Assembly (NCBI GenBank): GCA_964416645.1
Contig: CAYQEZ010000030.1
Span: 1-23,164, forward strand
DNA length: 23,164 bases
Direction of reading: 5' to 3'
Source: GCA-002282575 sp964416645
GTDB taxonomy: Bacteria; Pseudomonadota; Gammaproteobacteria; Thiomicrospirales; Thiomicrospiraceae
Made by a program: the position numbers and the translations under genes. Of the stretch, positions 6,795 through 13,768 are shown one piece after another. The notes under the pieces were generated by a model, which searched no databases, had not been told where the DNA came from, and saw only the letters and a program-made list of their open reading frames with translations. How positions within the stretch are numbered: the stretch's first letter is position 1; each line of letters starts with the position of its first letter.

Positions 6795-7967
6795 CTAAGG
6801 AAATCCGTCAGACTTGCCCATTTGTTGACTCCAACGAGCTCGCCATTCAGGGTCATCAGCCGGCTTTATTGGTTTCACCTCAGCTCTTGGTGCAACCTCT
6901 TTCTCTTCCACTTTTTTCACTACAGGCGCTTTTGGCGCACTCACTACTTTCGCAACGGGCTTGAGTGCCTTAACGTCTGTCTCAACCGACTTTAAGGTAT
7001 CTGTTAATAATTGCGATTGTTGCTGCAAAGTTTCCGATTGTTTCTGCAAGTTTTCGAGCACCTTTTGAGTGGCGATTAACCGCTTCTTCATATCAACTAT
7101 GTCGGCAACAAGCTGCTCAGCTTGAGCTGAATTAACAACTTTTTCACCTTTTGGTGTTGCTACAGCCTCAGCATCAGCAGCTTTATCGCCTTCAGCATCA
7201 CCGTTAGCAAGGTTATGTTGTATCTCTTCACGCAAAGCCGCTTTACGTTCTGCGGCTGTCATAGGCTTACCAGTTGCTGCCGCTGGTGTTGGTGCAGCAC
7301 TCGCCGTTTTAGTCTTTAATAGTTCAATCGCTTCGGCAATTTCCGCTAACTGCGTTGCTACATCCGACAATTGCCCCGTCATGGCTTTCGTTTTCTTACC
7401 CGAATCCTCTAAAATCAAATAAGATTGACCCACTTCATTCTTAATCGCTTCAACCTGTTCCATCAATTTAACATCCGTTTTGGGTGAAGCAAATAGACCA
7501 CCCGCCGCAAAGCCGATCGCCGTCAGTACTAATACAATTAAAATACTGCCAAAAATAATAATCAATTTTTTAAGTGAGTCCATTTCTGCGTCCGTCCACT
7601 GTGCTGTTGATTTACCGGCTTTAAGACTGGGAGGTGCTTTAGCAGGCGTCGGTGATTCGTTAATTTCTGATTTAAGTGGCATCTCTGGCTTCGCCGAAAT
7701 CGGTGCCATTGCTAACAGCTTATCGTCTGCCGACACAGAAGGCGCAGCATCCACCACTTCAGCAGCGGAGGCTAACCCAGCTGTATCTGGTGAAACCCTT
7801 AGCTCCGGAGCAATAACTTGAGTATCGCCTACTGCTAGGTCAAGCAACGGGTCTGGTGGTGGTTCGTTGTTGATCTTTGTAGCCGAATCTGCAGATTCTG
7901 GTGCAACATCCGCCGCATCCAGCAATGCATCTAAGCTATCTAAATCTAATGCGTTAAAATCTGACAC
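6795..7967 (-). CDS. Single-pass membrane protein with long periplasmic coiled coils, unknown function
   Basis: I do not recognise a family. The 390-aa product has an acidic, Asp/Pro/Ala-rich N-terminal tail of about 130 residues starting with short DLDSLDALLDAAD repeats, one membrane helix at about 134-160 (LIIIFGSILIVLVLTAIGFA), and a long C-terminal part predicted to be periplasmic. That part has heptad-rich segments near 165-225 and 265-340 separated by an Ala/Pro/Thr linker, then a Lys/Pro/Val-rich stretch and a short basic tail with a WRARW motif. The start is GTG at 7967, with AGGG 7 nt upstream. The topology resembles trans-envelope scaffolds such as TolA or FimV-like proteins, but there is no LysM or TolA-III domain. 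It heads the cluster containing the LPP20 lipoprotein and the secreted coiled-coil protein, so a membrane-spanning complex is a fair inference. Confidence 0.75.
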   Translation of the reverse strand: MSDFNALDLDSLDALLDAADVAPESADSATKINNEPPPDPLLDLAVGDTQVIAPELRVSPDTAGLASAAEVVDAAPSVSADDKLLAMAPISAKPEMPLKSEINESPTPAKAPPSLKAGKSTAQWTDAEMDSLKKLIIIFGSILIVLVLTAIGFAAGGLFASPKTDVKLMEQVEAIKNEVGQSYLILEDSGKKTKAMTGQLSDVATQLAEIAEAIELLKTKTASAAPTPAAATGKPMTAAERKAALREEIQHNLANGDAEGDKAADAEAVATPKGEKVVNSAQAEQLVADIVDMKKRLIATQKVLENLQKQSETLQQQSQLLTDTLKSVETDVKALKPVAKVVSAPKAPVVKKVEEKEVAPRAEVKPIKPADDPEWRARWSQQMGKSDGFP

Positions 7968-7984
7968 AGACTAACCCTACTTAA

Positions 7985-8024
7985 GGAAGTACTCAATAAT
8001 AAAATCACATTGAGGCAAACTTCC
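7985..8024 (-). promoter_or_regulatory. Leader hairpin just upstream of the coiled-coil membrane gene
   Basis: Two matched inverted pairs nest here: GGAAGT (7985-7990) with ACTTCC (8019-8024), and CTCAAT (7992-7997) with ATTGAG (8009-8014). They give a 12-bp stem with a 1-against-4 internal loop and an 11-nt AT-rich apical loop. Its base is 4 nt from the AGGG ribosome site of the gene that starts at 7967. It has no T-run, so it is more likely a translational control or mRNA-stability element than a terminator. Confidence 0.45.
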
Positions 8025-8065
8025 GACTGTTACCAATTTAAAGACATGTGAAGCTTATCGACCAA

Positions 8066-8120
8066 CCACAGAATTTCTGAACGATAAATTTCAATGAAGA
8101 TTAAGCAAGATTAATACCAA
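8066..8120. repeat. 55-bp direct repeat, left copy (contig-end overlap)
   Basis: The 55 bases from CCACAGAATT to TAATACCAA immediately before the Ns are identical to 8221-8275 immediately after them. Exact identity, exact abutment to the N run on both sides and the length of 55 point to a k-mer-length overlap of two contig ends rather than a biological repeat. Confidence 0.9.
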
Positions 8121-8220
8121 NNNNNNNNNNNNNNNNNNNNNNNNNNNNNNNNNNNNNNNNNNNNNNNNNNNNNNNNNNNNNNNNNNNNNNNNNNNNNNNN
8201 NNNNNNNNNNNNNNNNNNNN
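8121..8220. other. Assembly gap, exactly 100 N
   Basis: One hundred Ns, the conventional placeholder for a scaffold gap of unknown size. The flanking 55-bp duplication suggests the two contigs actually overlap, so there may be no missing sequence. Confidence 0.97.
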
Positions 8221-8275
8221 CCACAGAATTTCTGAACGATAAATTTCAATGAAGATTAAGCAAGATTAATACCAA
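8221..8275. repeat. 55-bp direct repeat, right copy (contig-end overlap)
   Basis: Exact second copy of 8066-8120, starting at the first base after the N run. It includes two AAGATTAA words 10 bp apart and the small palindrome CAGAATTTCTG. Confidence 0.9.
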
Positions 8276-8282
8276 TGTGAAC

Positions 8283-9398
8283 TCATTCAACGACACCCAT
8301 GTCATCAATAATCTCGACTTGACCATCGCCTAACCAGACTAATGGCAAACGTGCCTGAATGAGCTGCTCATCATCGAGCATCAGATAACCCGTGGCACCC
8401 TTAAAAGGCGTTTTGAGTAAGGCATGGGGATGAGATAATCGCATTAGCGCCAAACGCATCGCATCTTCACCTAAGGCGGTAAAAAAACCATCCTGTTTAG
8501 CGCGTTGCTGTTGCATGGCTTCAATTTGATAAAAAGGCATAAAACTCTTCATCCGACCCCAATTCGGAGTACTACGCACATAATCGCTCGTCGCATTAGC
8601 TCCCGTATCTACCCAATACAAACTGAATGATTGTCCCCAAGCATAATCCACATGATGAGACGCTTCTAATGCATCGGCTAAGGGAGTAAACAACACTAAC
8701 GCCTCAACATCTTGACGCAACCAAGGCATAGACATTAAAGGTTCTTGTAACAATATTTCCAACTGCGTTATACGACGGCGACTTTTATGATAACCCGTAA
8801 TCGCATAAAGTGCCGCCAATAATTGATCGCTATTTTGGTAGACTAAACGCTCTTTAATACTGGCATCTTGAACCGACAAAAAACTGTGCGACAAACGATT
8901 CGCATGTGATGAATTAACGGCTAACATCAATAATTCAGTTATGGATTTTTCAGCCAAATGTATGGCCAATTGATAAACTGGTTGTTCTGCCGTCGCGGCA
9001 AATTGCCAAACTTGTGGATGTGCTAAAGAGCTTTGATTAAGGGCAATAACGGGGACTTTAGGCGAAGATTGAATCAGCTGTTGTACATCTGCTTTATGCA
9101 ATGGACCGATCACAATTTTAGGATTTAACTGAACAGTAGCGCGCCAGGCCGCCTGAAAGTGCGCAAAGTCATCCAAACGCACCACCTTAAGCGTTTGATC
9201 AGCAGGCAAATAGCGTCTTGCGCCCATCAACAATTGATCGTTGGCCGCTCGTCCCACCTGTTCTGCAGAGCTTAGCAGCACCACAATGGGTTGTTGCTCT
9301 GCCCAAGTCGTCAAAGGCAAAGCAAACAGCACATAGCTTAACTGTGCCAAGCGCTGCAATGAGCGCAAAATAGCGTCGCTTAACTTAAACAGTTGCAT
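8283..9398 (-). CDS. LpoA-like periplasmic protein, C-terminal domain only
   Basis: LpoA proteins are outer-membrane lipoproteins that activate penicillin-binding protein 1A in peptidoglycan synthesis. This 371-aa product matches only the C-terminal periplasmic-binding-protein-like domain: PIVVLLSSAEQVGRAANDQ near the start, KIVIGPLHKADVQQL, KVPVIALNQSS, GFFTALGEDAMRLAL and the terminal TGYLMLDDEQLIQARLPLVW block. The N-terminal TPR domain (LpoA of E. coli is about 680 aa) and the lipobox cysteine are missing. Starting at ATG 9398 gives a plausible ordinary signal peptide (hydrophobic LSYVLFALPLTTWA, cut before EQQ), so it should be soluble in the periplasm; an ATG at 9422 is also open. It overlaps the 3' end of pepN by 14 nt. 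It may have kept a regulatory role in wall synthesis or another ligand-binding role. Confidence 0.7.
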   Translation of the reverse strand: MQLFKLSDAILRSLQRLAQLSYVLFALPLTTWAEQQPIVVLLSSAEQVGRAANDQLLMGARRYLPADQTLKVVRLDDFAHFQAAWRATVQLNPKIVIGPLHKADVQQLIQSSPKVPVIALNQSSLAHPQVWQFAATAEQPVYQLAIHLAEKSITELLMLAVNSSHANRLSHSFLSVQDASIKERLVYQNSDQLLAALYAITGYHKSRRRITQLEILLQEPLMSMPWLRQDVEALVLFTPLADALEASHHVDYAWGQSFSLYWVDTGANATSDYVRSTPNWGRMKSFMPFYQIEAMQQQRAKQDGFFTALGEDAMRLALMRLSHPHALLKTPFKGATGYLMLDDEQLIQARLPLVWLGDGQVEIIDDMGVVE

Positions 9399-12021
9399 GT
9401 CCCAAATTGCCCAACACTTCACGCAAATCTTTCGACAAGTGCGCTCGTGCTGACAAACTGGCCAGCGCAGCTCCTGCCAAGGCTTGCTGCGTTGGCACTA
9501 GCTTCTGCCAAGCATTAAAGGCTTGAATAAGACGCGCGGCAATTTGTGGATTAATGGCGTCAATTTCTGCCACCTGCTCCACCAACAAACGATAACCCGC
9601 GCCATCTGCTTGATGAAAAACACGTGGATTAGCACGACCAAAAACGCCCAACACACTGCGTACCCGATTCGGTGTGGTGCGAATAAAACGTTCGTGCAGA
9701 CACAAGCTTTCCAACTGTTCAATACTGGCTTTAGGATTACCAGCCTGCACACTAAACCATTTATCTAACACCAGACAAACTTCTTGCCAGCGTTGATAAA
9801 ATGCATCTAACACATCCTGTGCTTGTGGCGCTTGGTGATGCACCAACAAGGTTAATGCCGCTTGGCTGTTGGTCATGTTATTGGCCAAAATGACCTGCTC
9901 ATAAGCCCACGCAAAAGCTCGTTCATCCCCAATAGCCGCTAAATAACTTAGCAACAAATGACACCAGCTACGATTTGCAATGACCTCAGCCGAAAAAGCA
10001 AACTGCTGAATACCCGCCAAGCGCACGTCCAGCACCTGCCAAATAACCGTCTGTAATTCACGTGCCAACCACTGCTTTAAGTGTTGCATTGCATCCAGTA
10101 ATAGTAACGGAGATAACGGATTTACCTGCTGCGCCAAATAGTCAAAACTCGGCAATCTCAAGGCTTCCGCTAACCAAGCAACTGGTAACTCATCGTTTAA
10201 CAGCATGGCTTCAATAATCAGCAATAGTTTTGTCGGCAAAGACATATTTTGTCCTTGTGCCAAAGCTTGCTGACCCGACAAAATTAACGAAACCCAAACC
10301 TGTTGCCACGCCTCCCAACGATTAAACAAATCATCATCGTATGCCGCTTGCCACAACCAATCGTCCAATGTGCGCTCCATTTGCAACACCACTGGAGCGG
10401 AAAAATTACGCAACAGCGACAAACGCGGCGCTTCATTCACTTCTGTAAACACCAGCGTTGCTTCAGCTTGCGTTAACCAAAGCATACCTTCGCTTTCCTG
10501 CCAATTGCCTTGCCCCTGTTGCAACCGAGCCGACTGACGATGCCCCGCCTCATTAAATATCGCCATTGATAAAGGAATCAGCAACGGCTGAAAGTGATCC
10601 GCATCAGGCAAAGATTGCTTCACGTTCAACTGCAGGGTTTGTGTCTGCGCATTCCATTCGGAGGTTATCGACAGGGTTGGTGTGCCTGCCTGAGTGTACC
10701 AAGCATGCATCTGCGATAAATCAACACCATTGGCATCGGCCATCGCTTGACAAAACTCCTCTACCCTTACCGCTTGACCGTCATGACGGTCAAAGTACAA
10801 GTCCATGCCTTTACGAAAACCCGCTTTACCCAGCAAGCTTTCATAAATACGAACCACCTCAGCCCCTTTTTCATAAACGGTTGCTGTATAAAAATTATTC
10901 ATTTCGACATAAGACGATGGTTGAATCGGGTGGCGAAGCGGACTGGCATCTTCAGCAAATTGTATGCTACGCAACCCACGCACATCTTCAATACGCTTTA
11001 CTTTACCCAAGAGCGTTTGTTCGGTATACAGCTGATCGCGATAGACGGTCAGCCCTTCTTTTAAGGTCAGTTGAAACCAATCACGACAAGTGACCCGATT
11101 ACCCGTCCAGTTATGGAAATATTCATGTGCAATGACTGCATCGATATTAATATAGTCAGTATCGGTCGCCGTTTGCGGGTCTGCCAAAACAAAACGGGCA
11201 TTAAACACATTTAAGCCTTTGTTTTCCATCGCACCCATATTGAAATCATCGACCGCGACAATCATATATCTGTCTAAATCATAACAACGTCCAAAGGTCT
11301 GCTCATCCCAACGCATGGCATTTTCTAGCGAGACTAAAGCGTGTTCACAACGACTAGCGTGATGTTGCTTAACATAGACCTCTAATGAAACCGCCTGTCC
11401 TTCTGCCGTCACAAAAGGACGTTGCTGACAAACCAAATCCCCTGCCACCAAAGCAAACAAATAACTCGGTTTTGGAAAAGGATCATGCCAAACGGCGAAG
11501 TGCCAACCATCTGCCAAGTTACCCGATTCAACTAAATTGCCATTAGATAATAATACAGGCGCCAAGGACACAGGCGACTCAATACGTGTGGTGTAAACCG
11601 CCATCACATCGGGTCTGTCCAAATAGTAGGTAATGCGCCTAAAGCCTTCGGCCTCGCACTGTGTACAGAAAATACCATCAGATAAATAGAGTCCTTCTAA
11701 ACGAGAATTGGCTTGTGGATTAACTTCCGTTTGAATTTCAACCCACGATTCACTACCAGAAAGCGTTAACAGCAAGGCTTCTTCTGTGAGCACATAATCA
11801 GACTCTGAAAGCCTTTGACCATTGACGCTAACAGAAATAAGCTTAAGGTCTTCACCCTGTAAAGTCAGAACTTGACAGTCATCATTATGATTCGCGCGAA
11901 TCGACAGCGCACTAGTCACCTGAGTCACGGTCGGATGTAAACGAACAGTTAATTCCACACGCTCAATTAAAAAATTAGAAGGCTGATAATCCGATAAATA
12001 CTTGCGTTGTAACTCAGACAT
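9385..12021 (-). CDS. pepN: Aminopeptidase N (M1 zinc metallopeptidase)
   Basis: This enzyme removes N-terminal residues from peptides, mostly in the cytoplasm, and is a main proteobacterial peptide-recycling enzyme. The 878 aa are close to the 870 of E. coli PepN. The exopeptidase motif GAMEN is at 263-267. The zinc site HEYFH is at 299-303 with the third ligand Glu322 in LKEGLTVYRD, almost the same numbering as E. coli. The N-terminal beta-domain (1-190), catalytic domain (about 190-440), small beta-domain and helical C-terminal domain follow in the normal order. There is no signal peptide. The gene sits directly after a strong terminator and has its own promoter-like sequence; the LpoA-like gene overlaps its end. 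Confidence 0.97.
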   Translation of the reverse strand: MSELQRKYLSDYQPSNFLIERVELTVRLHPTVTQVTSALSIRANHNDDCQVLTLQGEDLKLISVSVNGQRLSESDYVLTEEALLLTLSGSESWVEIQTEVNPQANSRLEGLYLSDGIFCTQCEAEGFRRITYYLDRPDVMAVYTTRIESPVSLAPVLLSNGNLVESGNLADGWHFAVWHDPFPKPSYLFALVAGDLVCQQRPFVTAEGQAVSLEVYVKQHHASRCEHALVSLENAMRWDEQTFGRCYDLDRYMIVAVDDFNMGAMENKGLNVFNARFVLADPQTATDTDYINIDAVIAHEYFHNWTGNRVTCRDWFQLTLKEGLTVYRDQLYTEQTLLGKVKRIEDVRGLRSIQFAEDASPLRHPIQPSSYVEMNNFYTATVYEKGAEVVRIYESLLGKAGFRKGMDLYFDRHDGQAVRVEEFCQAMADANGVDLSQMHAWYTQAGTPTLSITSEWNAQTQTLQLNVKQSLPDADHFQPLLIPLSMAIFNEAGHRQSARLQQGQGNWQESEGMLWLTQAEATLVFTEVNEAPRLSLLRNFSAPVVLQMERTLDDWLWQAAYDDDLFNRWEAWQQVWVSLILSGQQALAQGQNMSLPTKLLLIIEAMLLNDELPVAWLAEALRLPSFDYLAQQVNPLSPLLLLDAMQHLKQWLARELQTVIWQVLDVRLAGIQQFAFSAEVIANRSWCHLLLSYLAAIGDERAFAWAYEQVILANNMTNSQAALTLLVHHQAPQAQDVLDAFYQRWQEVCLVLDKWFSVQAGNPKASIEQLESLCLHERFIRTTPNRVRSVLGVFGRANPRVFHQADGAGYRLLVEQVAEIDAINPQIAARLIQAFNAWQKLVPTQQALAGAALASLSARAHLSKDLREVLGNLGHATV

Positions 12022-12042
12022 AATGTGTGCACTAATCCGTAA

Positions 12043-12070
12043 TAAATAAGGTTGATTTTAACAGAGTCAA
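12043..12070 (-). promoter_or_regulatory. Probable promoter of pepN
   Basis: On the - strand, TTGACT (12070-12065) is followed after 16 nt by TATTTA (12048-12043), about 22 nt before the pepN ATG. It lies between the bidirectional terminator at 12074-12107 and the gene, so it would give pepN independent transcription with a leader of about 15 nt. Confidence 0.5.
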
Positions 12071-12073
12071 AAC

Positions 12074-12107
12074 AAAAAACCCCCTTGAAAACTCAAGGGG
12101 GTTTTTT
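12074..12107 (-). terminator. Strong bidirectional rho-independent terminator
   Basis: A perfect 15-bp inverted repeat (12074-12088 against 12093-12107) with core CCCCC/GGGGG, a 4-nt loop and A6/T6 flanks. On the - strand it ends the Pal-like lipoprotein gene 25 nt after its stop. The symmetric A/T tracts mean it could also stop + strand transcription. Confidence 0.95.
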
Positions 12108-12131
12108 AAGTTCGAATGATACAGTAAAAAA

Positions 12132-12605
12132 TTACTGAGCAACGAACTCTACGCGACGGTTTTTAGACCATGCAGATTCGTCATGACCTTCTACCGCTGG
12201 ACGGTCTTCACCGAAGCTAACCAATTTGATACGGTCAGCAGTAATACCGTTTGCTTTCAACACTTCAGCAACAGACTTAGCACGACGCTCACCCAAGCTT
12301 AGGTTGTATTCACGAGTACCACGCTCATCAGCATGACCTTCCAAAGTTACTTTCTTAGCATTACCTGCTAAGCTAGCAGCCTGAGCTTTGATAACAGCCA
12401 TGAACTCTGGCTTAACTTCGTCACGATCGAAATCAAAATAAACTACTGAACCAACAGTTGCTGCAGGAGCAGCCGCAGCCGCAGCACCAACAACTGGAGT
12501 TGCTGGAGCAGCTGTTGTTTTAGTACCTTCTTCAGTTGGCGTAGAAGAACAACCAGCTAATACTAAACCCGCAGCAGCCATTGCAAATAAATTAAACTTA
12601 GTCAT
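12132..12605 (-). CDS. Second Pal-like OmpA-domain lipoprotein
   Basis: A 157-aa outer-membrane lipoprotein whose OmpA-C domain binds peptidoglycan. The signal peptide ends in lipobox LAGC with Cys19, followed by SS. An Ala/Pro linker (about 30-52, including six alanines in a row) leads into VYFDFDRDEVKPEF, LEGHADERGTREYN, LGERRAKSV and SFGEDRPAVEGHDESAW, the full Pal signature set through residue 157. It is shorter than the pal gene in the tol operon, and the two share most motifs, so this is a paralogue. It has its own promoter-like element, a very strong ribosome site AAGGGG and a strong terminator, which suggests high independent expression as a structural lipoprotein. Whether it binds TolB as Pal does is not known. 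Confidence 0.92.
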   Translation of the reverse strand: MTKFNLFAMAAAGLVLAGCSSTPTEEGTKTTAAPATPVVGAAAAAAPAATVGSVVYFDFDRDEVKPEFMAVIKAQAASLAGNAKKVTLEGHADERGTREYNLSLGERRAKSVAEVLKANGITADRIKLVSFGEDRPAVEGHDESAWSKNRRVEFVAQ

Positions 12606-12652
12606 GATAAGACCCCTTAAATAATCAAAAAAACCAGTAATACAATTCAGTA

Positions 12653-12661
12653 GTTATAGCA
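12653..12661 (-). promoter_or_regulatory. Extended -10 promoter element for the Pal-like lipoprotein
   Basis: On the - strand, TGCTATAAC (12661-12653) is a good extended -10 box about 48 nt before the ATG. No convincing -35 is seen at 16-18 nt, as is common for extended -10 promoters. It lies after the tRNA terminator, so the gene has separate transcription. Confidence 0.45.
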
Positions 12662-12715
12662 TACTTAAAATGTTGCGAAAAAACAACAAGGAAATAAACT
12701 ATTTTTATCATGCAT

Positions 12716-12745
12716 AAAAAAACCCAGCTAAATAGCTAGGTTTTT
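12716..12745 (-). terminator. Terminator after tRNA-Lys
   Basis: The arms AACCCAGCT (12721-12729) and AGCTAGGTT (12734-12742) form a 9-bp stem with one G-T pair and a 4-nt loop. On the - strand a seven-T run follows (12722-12716). It begins 6 nt after the tRNA 3' end and should end the tRNA transcript, and any readthrough from queC. Confidence 0.88.
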
Positions 12746-12750
12746 GCATT

Positions 12751-12826
12751 TGGTGGGTTGTGCTGGATTCGAACCAGCGACCAACTGATTAAAAGTCAGC
12801 TGCTCTACCGACTGAGCTAACAACCC
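12751..12826 (-). tRNA. tRNA-Lys (anticodon UUU)
   Basis: A 76-nt cloverleaf on the - strand. The acceptor stem GGGTTGT (12826-12820) pairs with ACAACCC, followed by discriminator A and a genome-encoded CCA (12753-12751). The D-arm is AGCTCAGTCGGTAGAGC, the anticodon loop CTTTTAA gives UUU (lysine), and the T-arm GGTTCGAATCC is standard. It follows queC, as in Pseudomonas. Confidence 0.98.
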
Positions 12827-12840
12827 GCTCGATAAGAATA

Positions 12841-12868
12841 ATTATAGCAGAGCTTAATTATATTGCAA
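12841..12868 (-). promoter_or_regulatory. Promoter of tRNA-Lys
   Basis: TTGCAA (12868-12863) and a consensus TATAAT (12846-12841) are separated by 16 nt, with TGC directly before the -10 making it an extended -10. The -10 ends 14 nt before the tRNA 5' end. It lies wholly between the queC stop and the tRNA, so the tRNA is transcribed by itself. Confidence 0.8.
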
Positions 12869-12879
12869 GCCCCCTGTCA

Positions 12880-13587
12880 TTATTTTGTCACATTTTTTGC
12901 AGCAGTGTAATGCGTTGGATCGGCCACGCCTGCTTGCACAAATCCCTCATGACGCAAACGACAAGCATCACAAACACCGCACGCCTTTCCCTCATCATTG
13001 GCTTGATAGCAAGATACCGTTTGAGAGAAATCGACACCTAAGCTTAGTCCTGTTTGAATAATTTCTGCTTTAGATAACCATTGCAAAGGCGCATGTATCT
13101 TTACTGACTGACCCTCTACACCCGCTTTGGTTGCTAAGTTGGCCATTTTTTCAAATGCTTCAATAAACTCAGGACGACAGTCAGGATAACCCGAATAATC
13201 CACTGCGTTAACACCAATAAAAACATGTCGCGCTGTTAATACTTCAGCCAAAGCCAAAGAATAGGATAAAAATACCGCATTACGTGCTGGCACATAAGTG
13301 AGTGGAATACCCGTCGATTCTGTTTCTGGCACAGGAATAGAAGCATCCGTCAACGCCGACCCACCCATTTGAGCCAAATCAATGGTCACTACACGATGTG
13401 ATAATGCCCCCAACTGGCGCGAAAGACGTTTTGCAGCCAACAACTCTGCTGCGTGCCTCTGACCATAATTAAAGCTAATGGTATGACACTGATAACCTTG
13501 CGCAATTGCCCAAGCCAAAGTGGTTGCCGAATCCAAACCACCCGACAAAAGGACCACCGCCAATCGCGGTTCATTCTGTAACGACAT
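12880..13587 (-). CDS. queC: 7-cyano-7-deazaguanine (preQ0) synthase
   Basis: QueC uses ATP and ammonia to turn 7-carboxy-7-deazaguanine into preQ0, the queuosine precursor, in the cytoplasm. The 235 aa are normal for the family. The PP-loop SGGLDS is at 15-20. FNYGQRH, VPARNAVFLS and GVNAVDYSGYPDCRPEF follow. The zinc-binding cysteines are Cys193, Cys203, Cys206 and Cys209 in SCYQANDEGKACGVCDACR. A GGAGG ribosome site precedes the ATG. It is separated from cpoB by a terminator and from the tRNA by a promoter. No queE, queD or queF is in the window, whereas Pseudomonas has queE directly before queC. Confidence 0.96.
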   Translation of the reverse strand: MSLQNEPRLAVVLLSGGLDSATTLAWAIAQGYQCHTISFNYGQRHAAELLAAKRLSRQLGALSHRVVTIDLAQMGGSALTDASIPVPETESTGIPLTYVPARNAVFLSYSLALAEVLTARHVFIGVNAVDYSGYPDCRPEFIEAFEKMANLATKAGVEGQSVKIHAPLQWLSKAEIIQTGLSLGVDFSQTVSCYQANDEGKACGVCDACRLRHEGFVQAGVADPTHYTAAKNVTK

Positions 13588-13673
13588 TTAAGTCCTATCC
13601 TCCACTCCAATATTCACTATCGCCAACTCAAGTAGGATGTTACGGCATCCATACCAAAACCGATGCTAAACAC

Positions 13674-13752
13674 AAAAAATAAAGGGATAGAGTTTTCACT
13701 TCTATCCCAGACGCAACCTCATTTCACTTATGAGGACTGAACCTAGCCAGTC
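13674..13752 (-). terminator. Terminator of the tol-pal operon with two hairpins before it
   Basis: After cpoB the - strand has three stem-loops in a row: GACTG/CAGTC (13735-13752), CCTCAT/ATGAGG (13717-13735) and GGGATAGA/TCTATCCC (13684-13708). The last is followed by an A-rich + strand stretch (13683-13674) that reads TTTATTTTTT on the transcript, so it is the rho-independent terminator. The first two may protect the mRNA 3' end; they share one base, so they may compete. Confidence 0.75.
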
Positions 13753-13768
13753 TGCTCAAAACCAAGCG

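Larger units (their letters stand above)
7968..8282. other. Intergenic region containing the assembly gap
   Basis: This stretch holds no credible gene. It contains the leader hairpin (7985-8024), the left copy of a 55-bp sequence, 100 Ns, and the right copy of the same 55 bp, ending just before the stop codon of the LpoA-like gene. I see no clear promoter or terminator in the readable part. If the duplication is an assembly artefact, the true intergenic length is about 160 bp. Confidence 0.8.

Noticed and set aside
8096..8114. Two AAGATTAA words 10 bp apart near the gap, possibly a regulator site
   Set aside because: AT-rich words like this occur by chance, and the place lies in the duplicated contig end, so spacing to genes is uncertain.
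10566..11093. 175-aa open frame on the + strand inside pepN
   Set aside because: It is antisense to conserved catalytic parts of pepN, has low-complexity His/Pro/Leu composition and no recognisable domain.
12606..12715. Possible coding or small RNA between the tRNA terminator and the Pal-like lipoprotein
   Set aside because: Only promoter-like and leader sequence is seen; no terminator or open frame of note.
13588..13673. queC leader with GGATG/CATCC hairpin as a possible preQ1 riboswitch
   Set aside because: It lacks the A-rich tail and the conserved loop bases of preQ1 aptamers; only a short 5-bp hairpin is present.
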